NCBI GenBank assembly: GCA_018710885.1
Contig: DVJA01000061.1
Location: 1 to 14,913, forward strand
Length of the DNA: 14,913 bases
DNA from: Scatomorpha merdigallinarum
GTDB lineage: Bacteria > Bacillota > Clostridia > Oscillospirales > Oscillospiraceae
Reading direction: 5' to 3'
In this document: positions 6,711 to 12,678 of the stretch, in pieces
Numbering within the stretch: the stretch's first letter is position 1
Layout: each line of letters begins with the position of its first letter
Translations under genes and position numbers: made by a program
The notes under the pieces: model-generated
Databases searched by the model: none
What the model saw: the letters and a program-made list of their open reading frames with translations, nothing else
What the model was told of the DNA's origin: nothing

Positions 6711-7679
6711 TCAATCCCGGCGCAGGAAGTATCTGATGAACACTATGCCAAGTATTGCCACTATTCCCATTAACACATAGACCATGAACGTCTCAGCTGT
6801 GCCTATTCCTGCGCCCCAGGAGGGAGTCATTTCCTCGTCTTTATACTGGTCCGTGATGTCCTGCCCGTCCTTGTCGAAGAGCCGCACGTCGTCTATATAC
6901 ACTCCGGTCACTCCGTCCGGCATAGAGGCGAGGGTTGCTTCCAGTTCATCATAGTCCATCACACGCAGGAAATCTTCGCCATCGAGTTCAAATGTGTTCA
7001 CAAGGGTAATGTCGCGTTCCGAGCTGCTGCCTGTAAATTCGACCTCCGCACTGTAGATGTCGCGGCAGTTGTAGCCCGCGAGGTAGAAGAGCGGTTCGTC
7101 AATTCCTCTCGCCGATACGCCGCCGCCGTACAAGCCGCCGCTGTAGCGTGACGGCGTCTCGCTGGCGCTCAACGTCCGGTATTTCCCGTTGATACCGCGC
7201 ACAAGGTGAATCACACCGTGGACGTTTTCGTCGTTCTCGGCAAAATAGAAGATGAAGAGGTGGTTGTCTATCGTGTCCCACGCCACGGCGCGCATTGTCG
7301 TCCCCGCGGGCACGTGCTGCATTGTAGAATCCTCTGGCGCAATTATATAGTCCTGCACCGCCTCGAGCCTGCCCGTCTCAGTGTTCGGGTAGTGGAATTC
7401 CTGGTCGTAGAGCCACCACATACACAACAGGGCCAGTATCAGGGATAGTGCCGCGGCGAGGAGGCGCGTTCTTTTGACGTGTTTCAGAAATCTCAGGGCG
7501 CGTTTTGGCGCGCGCTCTATGGGGACAGCGCCGCGCATGTTCCGCTCTATCCCGGCACACTTGGCGCAGCCTTCCAGGTGCTCTTTTACCATAGCCGTCG
7601 TCTCCGGCTCGGTCAGGTTCTCAATATAAGACGGCAGCAAATCGCGCACTACACAGCATTCCAACTTGTTCTCACTCAT
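6711..7679 (-). CDS. Zinc-finger anti-sigma factor with two TM segments
   Basis: Probable membrane anti-sigma factor that holds the adjacent ECF sigma factor inactive. The 322-aa protein starts with a ZAS/zf-HC2 domain: Cys8-Cys9, then His34-x3-Cys38-x2-Cys41 in HLEGCAKC. A transmembrane helix follows at about 73-91 (LLAAALSLILALLCMWWLY), then an acidic extracytoplasmic region of about 200 residues. A second TM helix at about 298-319 ends in the short tail RRD. Most ZAS anti-sigma factors have one TM, so the second anchor is notable. ATG at 7679 overlaps the sigma stop by 8 bp (ATGAGTGA), with GGGGG 8 nt upstream; an in-frame GTG at 7688 is a less likely start. The signal sensed by the outer domain is unknown; I recognise no named domain there. 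Confidence 0.85.
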   Translation of the reverse strand: MSENKLECCVVRDLLPSYIENLTEPETTAMVKEHLEGCAKCAGIERNMRGAVPIERAPKRALRFLKHVKRTRLLAAALSLILALLCMWWLYDQEFHYPNTETGRLEAVQDYIIAPEDSTMQHVPAGTTMRAVAWDTIDNHLFIFYFAENDENVHGVIHLVRGINGKYRTLSASETPSRYSGGLYGGGVSARGIDEPLFYLAGYNCRDIYSAEVEFTGSSSERDITLVNTFELDGEDFLRVMDYDELEATLASMPDGVTGVYIDDVRLFDKDGQDITDQYKDEEMTPSWGAGIGTAETFMVYVLMGIVAILGIVFIRYFLRRD

Positions 7680-8172
7680 ACCTGTCACCCCCTATTATTT
7701 TGGTCAGCTCTTCTTTACCCCGGTAGAAGCGCACTCGCGCCCACACTTCGCTCCGGCCCAGGAGTTCGCCTATTTCTCTAAAGGAAAACTCGCCCACCAG
7801 CCGCAGGCGTATTACTTCCCGCGTATCTCCGTCCAGCGCCTGCATTGCGCTGTACAAAATCGACCGCTTTTCCTTTTCGCACACCGTCTGCTCTACATCG
7901 TCAGGGGCTGGCAGATGCGCCGCGTCCTCTTCGTCCAGCGGCAAGTTGCGCCTCATCCTTTCCAGCTCCTTAAACCACAGCCTCTTAGCTATGGCGCAGA
8001 GCCAGACCAGCGGTGATGATTCGCCGCGGTAAGAGCTCATGCCTTTTATGGCCTGGCAGAACGTCTCCTGCGTCAGCTCCTCCGCTGTGTCCGCGTCGCC
8101 GCACAGAGAGTAGAGGTAGCGGTAAACGCCAAGGGCGTGCTGTTCATATATATCGCCCGCATTTTTACGCAC
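7672..8172 (-). CDS. ECF-type RNA polymerase sigma factor
   Basis: Sigma-70-family extracytoplasmic-function factor of 166 aa. Region 2 spans about 8-73 (IYEQHALGVYRYLYSL, AEELTQETFCQA, VWLCAIAKRLW) and binds core polymerase and the -10. An acidic linker (79-100) follows, then region 4 (about 107-156, LDGDTREVIRLRLVGEFSFREIGELLG), the helix-turn-helix for the -35. Two GTG starts are possible; 8172 is preferred because AAGGGGG lies 8 nt upstream, whereas at 8181 the purine run abuts the codon. Its stop overlaps the anti-sigma start, which fixes them as a sigma/anti-sigma pair. ECF genes of this kind usually transcribe themselves. Target genes cannot be read from the window. Confidence 0.93.
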   Translation of the reverse strand: MRKNAGDIYEQHALGVYRYLYSLCGDADTAEELTQETFCQAIKGMSSYRGESSPLVWLCAIAKRLWFKELERMRRNLPLDEEDAAHLPAPDDVEQTVCEKEKRSILYSAMQALDGDTREVIRLRLVGEFSFREIGELLGRSEVWARVRFYRGKEELTKIIGGDRYE

Positions 8173-8226
8173 AGCCCTCACCCCCTTGTTTTCTTCTCAA
8201 CTATTAGTTCCGCTTACCGGCGATTC

Positions 8227-8232
8227 GTTACA
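8227..8232 (-). promoter_or_regulatory. Possible ECF -35 element upstream of the sigma gene
   Basis: Minus-strand TGTAAC resembles the -35 of SigX-like ECF promoters (TGTAAC with a CG-starting -10 in Bacillus, established knowledge). The matching -10 is not convincing: CGGAAC lies 14 bp on. Listed as a candidate autoregulatory site only. Confidence 0.25.
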
Positions 8233-8238
8233 GAAAAA

Positions 8239-8260
8239 CCGGGATTTTCGTGAAACCCGG
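8239..8260 (-). terminator. Second hairpin after rplL
   Basis: CCGGG/CCCGG, with partial pairing of the T and A runs inside, is followed on the minus strand by T5. It is probably a backup terminator that insulates the sigma operon from ribosomal protein transcription. Confidence 0.5.
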
Positions 8261-8334
8261 AGAGCCTATATGGAGATTATATCAGCTCGACACGGCTGTA
8301 TCCAGATTATATACGGCACTTAGGTGCAAAAAAG

Positions 8335-8368
8335 CAGAGGGCATCCGGCATATACCGGATGCCCTCTG
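8335..8368 (-). terminator. Main intrinsic terminator of rplJ-rplL
   Basis: A 14-bp perfect stem (8335-8348 with 8355-8368) with a 6-nt loop is followed on the minus strand by C and T6. It lies 57 bp beyond the rplL stop. Confidence 0.9.
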
Positions 8369-8425
8369 TTTCATTTGCCTGCCGGAACTCAGAGCCCGAC
8401 AGCAAATTTATATGTGTGAGTTTGC

Positions 8426-8803
8426 TCAGGCAAGCTCGACCTCGGCGCCAACAGCCTCGAGCTGCTTCTTGAGAGCCTCGGCCTCGTCCTTGGAGACGCC
8501 TTCCTTGATCTTGGCAGGGACCTTCTCGACGAGAGCCTTCGCCTCGGCGAGGCCCAGGCCGGTGATGCCACGGACTTCCTTGATGACCTTGATCTTCTCG
8601 GCGCCGAAGCTCTTCATGACGACGTCGAACTCGGTCTTCTCCTCCTCGGCGGGAGCAGCGGCGGCGGCGCCGGCAGCGGGGGCGGCGACGGCGGCGGCAG
8701 AGACACCGAAGGTCTCCTCAAGGGCGTGGACGAGCTCGCTCAGCTCGAGAACGGAAAGGGCCTTGATCTCCTCGATCATGGCGGTAACTTTTTCGCTGGC
8801 CAT
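8426..8803 (-). CDS. rplL: 50S ribosomal protein L7/L12
   Basis: Stalk protein of the large subunit that recruits and stimulates the translation GTPases; it binds the C-terminal helix of L10 as dimers. The 125-aa length is typical. It has an N-terminal dimerisation domain (about 1-34, IEEIKALSVLELSELVHALEETF), an Ala/Pro-rich hinge (about 35-52) and the conserved C-terminal domain (FDVVMKSFGAEKIKVIKEVRGITGLGLAEAKALVEK). An AGGAGG site lies 8 nt before ATG. It follows rplJ by 46 bp and shares its leader regulation. It is followed by two terminators. Identity is secure. Confidence 0.98.
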   Translation of the reverse strand: MASEKVTAMIEEIKALSVLELSELVHALEETFGVSAAAVAAPAAGAAAAAPAEEEKTEFDVVMKSFGAEKIKVIKEVRGITGLGLAEAKALVEKVPAKIKEGVSKDEAEALKKQLEAVGAEVELA

Positions 8804-8849
8804 TATAATTTCCTCCTGTTAATCAGTTTAAATAAAGGGTTTGCCGCAA

Positions 8850-9410
8850 TTACTCGGCGGCGGGGGCCTCCTCGGCAGGGGCGGCCTCTTCGGTAGCGGC
8901 GCTCTCTATGGAGCCGCCGTTCTTCTCGACTATCTGACCAAGTACAACAGCCAGGCTGGTGATGGGCGCGAGCATGGTGCCCAGGACCTTCGCGTACAGG
9001 GCGTCCTTGCCGGGCAGGGCAGCGATCTCTTCGATCTCATTGGCTGCCAGCACCTTGCCGTCCATGAACGCGGCCTTGATGTTGAAGCGGTCACCCAGCT
9101 TCTTGGAGTAGTCGTTGATGATGCGGATGGGCGCTATCGGATCGCCCGCGCTGGTTGCGAGGGAAGTGGTGCCGTTGAGCACGTCATTGAGGCCCTCTAT
9201 GCCCGCTTTCTCAAGAGCGAAACGGGTCAGGGTGTTCTTAACTACGCTGTACTCGACCTCGCTGGCCACGAGCTCGCGGCGCAGCTGAGTGTCCTCGGCC
9301 ACGGTGATACCGCGGTAGTCAACGAACACACCGGCGCTGGCATTCTGGAAACGCTCAGTCAGAGCTTCCACTATTGCCTTCTTCTCGCTGAGGATCTTTT
9401 CGTTCGGCAT
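8850..9410 (-). CDS. rplJ: 50S ribosomal protein L10
   Basis: Base of the ribosomal stalk: the N-terminal domain binds 23S rRNA, the C-terminal helix carries L7/L12 dimers, and the L10-L12 complex represses its own mRNA through the leader. The 186-aa protein shows VEALTERFQNASAGVFVDYRGITV, LRRELVASEVEYSVVKNTLTRFAL and DRFNIKAAFMDGKVL. It ends in an Ala/Glu-rich tail (EEAAPAEEAPAAE). ATG at 9410 gives the family N-terminus MPNEKILSEKK; GGAGGTG lies about 13 nt upstream, slightly far. Upstream in-frame codons belong to the leader RNA. Unlike many genomes, rplK-rplA are not directly upstream; a GtrA-family gene is. Confidence 0.97.
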   Translation of the reverse strand: MPNEKILSEKKAIVEALTERFQNASAGVFVDYRGITVAEDTQLRRELVASEVEYSVVKNTLTRFALEKAGIEGLNDVLNGTTSLATSAGDPIAPIRIINDYSKKLGDRFNIKAAFMDGKVLAANEIEEIAALPGKDALYAKVLGTMLAPITSLAVVLGQIVEKNGGSIESAATEEAAPAEEAPAAE

Positions 9411-9446
9411 TGCTTCTTCTTTCACCTCCGGAAATATCTTCGCGTC

Positions 9447-9481
9447 CAAAAATAAGCCTCCGTATCCAAGGACACGGAGGC
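9447..9481 (-). terminator. Attenuator hairpin in the rplJ leader
   Basis: GCCTCCGT/ACGGAGGC, extended by further pairs including one G-T to about 11 bp, is followed on the minus strand by TTATTTTTGG. It lies between the L10-binding leader and the rplJ ribosome site. It therefore probably sets the fraction of transcripts that reach rplJL in response to L10-L12 binding. Confidence 0.65.
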
Positions 9482-9499
9482 AGAAAGCTTTCAAAATGA

Positions 9500-9636
9500 G
9501 CCATCCTCGGCAGGACTTCCACCATTCAAAACCTCCCGGAAAGCTCCCGGTCACGCCAAGGGCTGTTTACAACCCCAGCGCGCACCGCACGAAGCCATCC
9601 CGGACTGCCTCTAAGGCTGCCTGCTGTCTTTGGAAC
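9500..9636 (-). ncRNA. L10 leader RNA (ribosomal protein autoregulatory leader)
   Basis: Read on the minus strand, the transcript starts with CCAAAGACAGCAGG (9620-9633), and further on has AGTCCTGCCGAGGA (9504-9517). The CAGCAGG and CCTGC segments pair, the hallmark of the L10(L12)4-binding leader in Firmicutes. Position directly upstream of rplJ and the following attenuator support the assignment. Confidence 0.85.
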
Positions 9637-9644
9637 GCCCAAGT

Positions 9645-9673
9645 ATAATATCAGGTTTTGTCGTCGCTGTCAA
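9645..9673 (-). promoter_or_regulatory. rplJ-rplL promoter
   Basis: Minus-strand consensus -35 TTGACA (9668-9673), 17-bp spacer and -10 TATTAT (9645-9650). It is the best promoter in the window. The -35 and spacer lie within the last codons of the upstream gtrA gene, and the L10 leader begins within a few bases of the predicted transcript start. Confidence 0.85.
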
Positions 9674-10106
9674 GCGATTTTTCCGACTTTTCTGTGTTTT
9701 TGAAGGCAAAAAAACGCTGGCCCAGATAGTTCAAAGCAGTGAAAATGCACATGCCGGCCAGCATGGCGATGTTGTCGTTTGCACTCTCGCTCAGACCGCT
9801 GAAAATCGAGCGGACCAGCGGCTGCGCTATGCCATAGGCCATGAGGTAGCAGACAACTATGTTCAATACAAAGCGCAATATCTCCTGCCAGCTCTGCTCG
9901 CGGCTTTTGAAGGTGAAGTACTTGTTGAGGAAGTAGCTCACTATACTGCCCACTACATAGTTCATGGCCGACGAAAACCAGTACCCGCAGTCTGCAAGAT
10001 TGTAAAGCGCATACATTACCGCCGTACCAACAAGCGTATTGGCTACACCGACAAGGCAGAATTTCAGAAATTGCCTGTCAAAAAAGGCCGAAATCAATTT
10101 TTTCAT
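9651..10106 (-). CDS. GtrA-family membrane protein
   Basis: Small four-TM integral membrane protein of the GtrA (PF04138) family, involved in moving lipid-linked sugars across the membrane or in cell-wall and O-antigen glycosylation. The 151-aa length is typical. Visible marks are QFLKFCLVGVANTLVGT in TM1, the MNYVVGSIVSYFLNKYFTF signature after TM2, a third segment around RFVLNIVVCYLMAYG and a fourth ending LNYLGQRFFAFKN. ATG at 10106 is chosen because GGGGAG stands 5 nt upstream; the frame extends to 10172 without such support. No glycosyltransferase partner is next to it. The C-terminal SLDSDDKT codons carry the rplJ -35, so the end of this gene is constrained by that promoter. Confidence 0.9.
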   Translation of the reverse strand: MKKLISAFFDRQFLKFCLVGVANTLVGTAVMYALYNLADCGYWFSSAMNYVVGSIVSYFLNKYFTFKSREQSWQEILRFVLNIVVCYLMAYGIAQPLVRSIFSGLSESANDNIAMLAGMCIFTALNYLGQRFFAFKNTEKSEKSLDSDDKT

Positions 10107-10166
10107 TCGTTCTCCCCAGTTCCAACGAGGCCGCCCATTTCCAAATGCGGCCGGGATATTTCCATC

Positions 10167-10195
10167 TTGCAATGACGAAATAATTATGATATAGT
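10167..10195 (+). promoter_or_regulatory. Promoter of the cysteine-rich orphan gene
   Basis: TTGCAA (10167-10172), 17-bp spacer and TATAGT (10190-10195). The predicted transcript start, near 10202, lies immediately before the dyad described next. Confidence 0.6.
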
Positions 10196-10205
10196 TTCCT
10201 CATAA

Positions 10206-10224
10206 AATAAGAATTATTCTTATT
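10206..10224. promoter_or_regulatory. Fur-like operator, 9-1-9 palindrome
   Basis: AATAAGAAT-T-ATTCTTATT is a perfect 19-bp palindrome. It differs from the classical Fur-type arrangement AATGAGAAT-n-ATTCTCATT at one position per half. It covers about +5 to +23 of the predicted transcript and ends 3 bp before the ribosome site, a position that would block transcription. PerR, Zur or an unrelated repressor are alternatives. Confidence 0.5.
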
Positions 10225-10237
10225 ATTGGAGGCAAGT

Positions 10238-10603
10238 ATGTTGTCTGACAACGTGAAGCTGTACACGCCCGGCGGCGGGCGCATAGATTCGCTCGAACTC
10301 TCTGCTGATTTTCGCAGCGCGGACAAGTTCGGGCCATACAGGGTCGGCAAACAGGCCTTTTTCTACCGGAGCGGCCTCAGGCAGTACTGCCTGCCGTTTT
10401 CGGATTTCGGGCACGTTTTCAAGCGCGCCATGCTCTGCTCCTCGCGCACCTGCGGCAAGGTCGTACACACGGACACCTTCTGGCTGGTGTTCTGCTCCGG
10501 CGCCGACGAGCTTTGCGAGGCCAAGGCAATAGATGAGCGCCACGTGGACGCGGCGCTTGCGCTGCTGCGCGAGAGAGTGCCCTCGCTTGCCGTCGGAAAA
10601 TAA
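10238..10603 (+). CDS. Unrecognised 121-aa cysteine-rich protein
   Basis: I do not recognise this protein. It has no signal peptide or TM segment and looks cytosolic. Its middle is beta-rich (FGPYRVGKQAFFYR, QYCLPFSDFGHVFKR, VVHTDTFWLVF) and it ends in an amphipathic helix (about 99-114, DERHVDAALALLRERV). Five cysteines at 51, 67, 72, 86 and 93 (C67-x4-C72 and C86-x6-C93), plus His59, His77 and His102, are a high load for 121 residues and could bind metal or form a redox site. ATG at 10238 has GGAGG at a 5-nt spacing; the TTG at 10226 would overlap that site. It is monocistronic, with its own promoter, Fur-like box and strong terminator. A metal- or redox-linked role is inference from the cysteines and operator only. 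Confidence 0.8.
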   Translation: MLSDNVKLYTPGGGRIDSLELSADFRSADKFGPYRVGKQAFFYRSGLRQYCLPFSDFGHVFKRAMLCSSRTCGKVVHTDTFWLVFCSGADELCEAKAIDERHVDAALALLRERVPSLAVGK

Positions 10604-10610
10604 CAGGCGC

Positions 10611-11531
10611 TTACCGGGAGCCTTCGGGCTCCCTTTTTAATTCTGCCTCCGGTGCAGTATGCCGCCGGGCGGCGAGGGCGTTGAGCACCAGGCCTACGAA
10701 GGCGAGCGCGCCGCCTGCAAGCGTCTCGGCGCTGAACGCGCCGTAGAACACAGCGTCTATCACTGCGCCGCCGAATACCTGACCGGCGAACATGACAAGG
10801 GTCATGGCCACGGAGCTCATGTGCTTGACGCATATGTTCTGCAAAAACACTGCCAGTGCGCCCAGCGCACCGCCCAGGTAGGGCCAGATACGCATGTCAA
10901 ACCCAGCGTCAAATAGTATGCTCTCCCCCAGCAGCGGGGCAATAAACAGGGCCGCGACGGCGACAATGATGCCCGTGAAGTAGCTGAACCAAGTGCCGGT
11001 CAGGAGACTGGTACGCTCAGAGAGCTGGGCTGTGACCTGGCGCGTACACACGCAGCAAGTGCCGGAGAGCACGCTGACCGCTACCGGCATCAGCGGCGCG
11101 CTGCCCGTGCCGCCTAGCAGCAGCATTATGCCGCAGCCGGTGACCAGCAGCCCGCAGAGTTCAAGTATCCCGAGCTTGCGCCGCGGCATGCCGAAGAGTC
11201 CGAAGCAGTCTATGACGAGGCTCGTCACGGCCTGACCGAGCAGGCTCAGAGCGAGGATGGCCGTAACGCTTATTTTACCCACCGCGAGCGTGTTGAAGAA
11301 GGTGGTGAAGTAATTTATAACGCCGCCGAGCAGAATGACAAACGGCACGCCCTTCGCGCGCTTAAACGGGTTTTCGCGTTTTATCAGCGCGGCAAGCGTA
11401 CAGCTCAGAAGGCCCACTGCATGTATTATAAATGTGGTGAGGCTCCCGCCATACACCGCCGTCAGCTCCCCATTCACGGCGAGCATGACGGCAATTATAA
11501 CTGCGGCCGAGCCTGCGACGGCGTAATACAA
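10611..11531 (-). CDS. YdcZ/DMT-superfamily membrane transporter
   Basis: Integral membrane protein of about 306 aa with roughly ten hydrophobic helices in two related halves. It resembles the DUF606/YdcZ branch of the drug/metabolite transporter superfamily (VPFVILLGGVINYFTTFFNTLAVGKISVTAILALSLLGQ and the repeat-like SVAMTLVMFAGQVFGGAVIDAVF). The substrate is unknown. The start is taken as TTG at 11531, with GGAGG 8 nt upstream. The ATG at 11576 overlaps the -10 of the gene's promoter and so cannot be in that transcript. It lies 93 bp downstream of the PPC gene on the same strand with no clear terminator between, so read-through from the TRIC operon is possible. The charged C-terminus is encoded over the convergent terminator. 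Confidence 0.85.
   Translation of the reverse strand: MYYAVAGSAAVIIAVMLAVNGELTAVYGGSLTTFIIHAVGLLSCTLAALIKRENPFKRAKGVPFVILLGGVINYFTTFFNTLAVGKISVTAILALSLLGQAVTSLVIDCFGLFGMPRRKLGILELCGLLVTGCGIMLLLGGTGSAPLMPVAVSVLSGTCCVCTRQVTAQLSERTSLLTGTWFSYFTGIIVAVAALFIAPLLGESILFDAGFDMRIWPYLGGALGALAVFLQNICVKHMSSVAMTLVMFAGQVFGGAVIDAVFYGAFSAETLAGGALAFVGLVLNALAARRHTAPEAELKREPEGSR
10616..10638 (+). terminator. Intrinsic terminator of the orphan gene
   Basis: A 7-bp perfect stem (GGGAGCC/GGCTCCC) with a TTCG tetraloop and T5 tail, 12 bp after the stop. On the other strand the same bases encode the last residues (KREPEGSR) of the convergent transporter gene. Confidence 0.92.
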
Positions 11532-11574
11532 AACTGACCCCTCCGTAAAAATATGTCTCCCGGACGGAAAGTAC

Positions 11575-11603
11575 ATATTATCACGCCGAAGTGCAGATAT
11601 CAA
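11575..11603 (-). promoter_or_regulatory. Promoter of the YdcZ/DMT gene
   Basis: Minus-strand TTGATA (11598-11603), 17-bp spacer and TAATAT (11575-11580). It is internal to a possible four-gene run (TRIC, PPC, PPC, transporter). Confidence 0.6.
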
Positions 11604-11624
11604 GTGGTGAAAGTGTAAACTTTT

Positions 11625-12128
11625 TTAGTCTAACTCGAGCGTCCTGTACAGGCGGTCGTTCTCATCCACCTGTGAAAACGCGGCCCTTATCCCTCTGGGC
11701 TTTTCACCTTCCGGCACCTCGTCTATACGCGCGTCGAGCTCAAGCACGTCCAGCACGGCGGTACAGCCCGCGAGCACGTATGCGCTCTCCAATGTGCCGG
11801 AGTAGGAAACTCCGGAATACGAGTTGTAGTCCAAACTAAGCTTCGGATTTCCAATTACGGCATGCAGGTTTATCGCCGGAGTATCGCCGCCCGTCAACTC
11901 ACCGGTGACGGATGCAAGTTCGAAATCGTCCGATGGGTACGGACACGAGACGACACGCCCCGTCTGCTTGTGGTACATGCCCAGCGTCACCCTGCTGCAG
12001 GAGCCGTGCGCGCTCACGATGGCAAATTTAATGTTCTCCTCTTCAGCCAGCTTCAGGAGCGAAGCGCACAGCTCTTCGCCCGGCTTCAAGCTCACAATTA
12101 TGCGCTGGCCAATGCGTCTATAGTCCAT
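11625..12128 (-). CDS. PPC/DUF296-domain protein, first paralogue
   Basis: A 167-aa protein with a PPC (plant and prokaryote conserved, PF03479) domain, a compact trimer-forming fold whose bacterial function is poorly known; in plants it accompanies AT-hook DNA-binding motifs. Family marks are GEELCASLLKLAEEENIKFAIVSAHGS (His41), VTGELTGG and LHAVIG (His89). The GGHL segment that follows in typical members reads SGTL here (110-113), so one expected histidine is absent. There is no TM, signal or AT-hook. It starts at ATG 12128 with GGAGGT at 4 nt, 16 bp after its paralogue, in the same operon. About 40% of positions in the core look shared with the neighbour, by eye. A dinucleotide- or metal-binding, or partner-docking, role is open. 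Confidence 0.85.
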   Translation of the reverse strand: MDYRRIGQRIIVSLKPGEELCASLLKLAEEENIKFAIVSAHGSCSRVTLGMYHKQTGRVVSCPYPSDDFELASVTGELTGGDTPAINLHAVIGNPKLSLDYNSYSGVSYSGTLESAYVLAGCTAVLDVLELDARIDEVPEGEKPRGIRAAFSQVDENDRLYRTLELD

Positions 12129-12144
12129 GTGTACCTCCGTTTAA

Positions 12145-12678
12145 TCACTCTTCGTCAAACTCCAGCTTCAAATAGCGCTTGTCCATTTCGTCGGTCAGGG
12201 TGAAAGTGGCGCCCAGCCTGTCCCAGAAACCCGGGCCCTTGGATGGCGCGTCCACGGGCACGAGGCGGGCGTCAAGATCAAAGAGCTCGAGCACCACCGT
12301 GCAGGCCGCGCTTATTGTTGCGCTGTCCAGTATACCTCCGTAAACTACGCCCGGCGCCCGGTCGCCGTTGCTGAGATACTCGTCCTTTTTTATGGTGTTT
12401 GAAATCAGCGCGTGCAGGCAGAGCTGAGGCTCGTCGCCGCCCGTGAGTTCACCCGTGACGGATACGAGTTCATAGTCGAGCTCAGAATATGAGTATTCGA
12501 AAGTGCTGCCGTGGCTGGTGCTGTAGCTTCCCAGACGCACCATGCGCCCGGTACCGTGCGCCGACACCGTGGCGAAGCCGATGTTCTCCTCCACGGCGAG
12601 GCGGCGCAGCGTGGCGCAAAGCTCCTCGCCTTTGTCGAGGCTCGCAATTATCTTGTTTCCCGTGCGAACATATTTCAC
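12145..12678 (-). CDS. PPC/DUF296-domain protein, second paralogue
   Basis: A 177-aa PPC-domain protein that shares the block order of its neighbour: GEELCATLRRLAVEENIGFATVSAHGTG (His41), VTGELTGG, LHALIS (His89). The typical GGHL is GGIL here (114-117), so the same histidine is lost by a different substitution. A longer C-terminal tail (about 142-177) follows. GTG at 12678 is the start; GGAGGAG, inside the last codons of the upstream TRIC gene, lies 5 nt before it, and the stop of that gene (GTGA) overlaps the start by 2 nt. This tight coupling suggests matched amounts of channel and PPC protein. It is probably a duplicate of the first paralogue that diverged early. Function unknown. Confidence 0.85.
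   Translation of the reverse strand: MKYVRTGNKIIASLDKGEELCATLRRLAVEENIGFATVSAHGTGRMVRLGSYSTSHGSTFEYSYSELDYELVSVTGELTGGDEPQLCLHALISNTIKKDEYLSNGDRAPGVVYGGILDSATISAACTVVLELFDLDARLVPVDAPSKGPGFWDRLGATFTLTDEMDKRYLKLEFDEE

Noticed and set aside
8841..9455. Plus-strand frame of 204 codons opposite rplJ
   Set aside because: Shadow of rplJ and its leader; no ribosome site.
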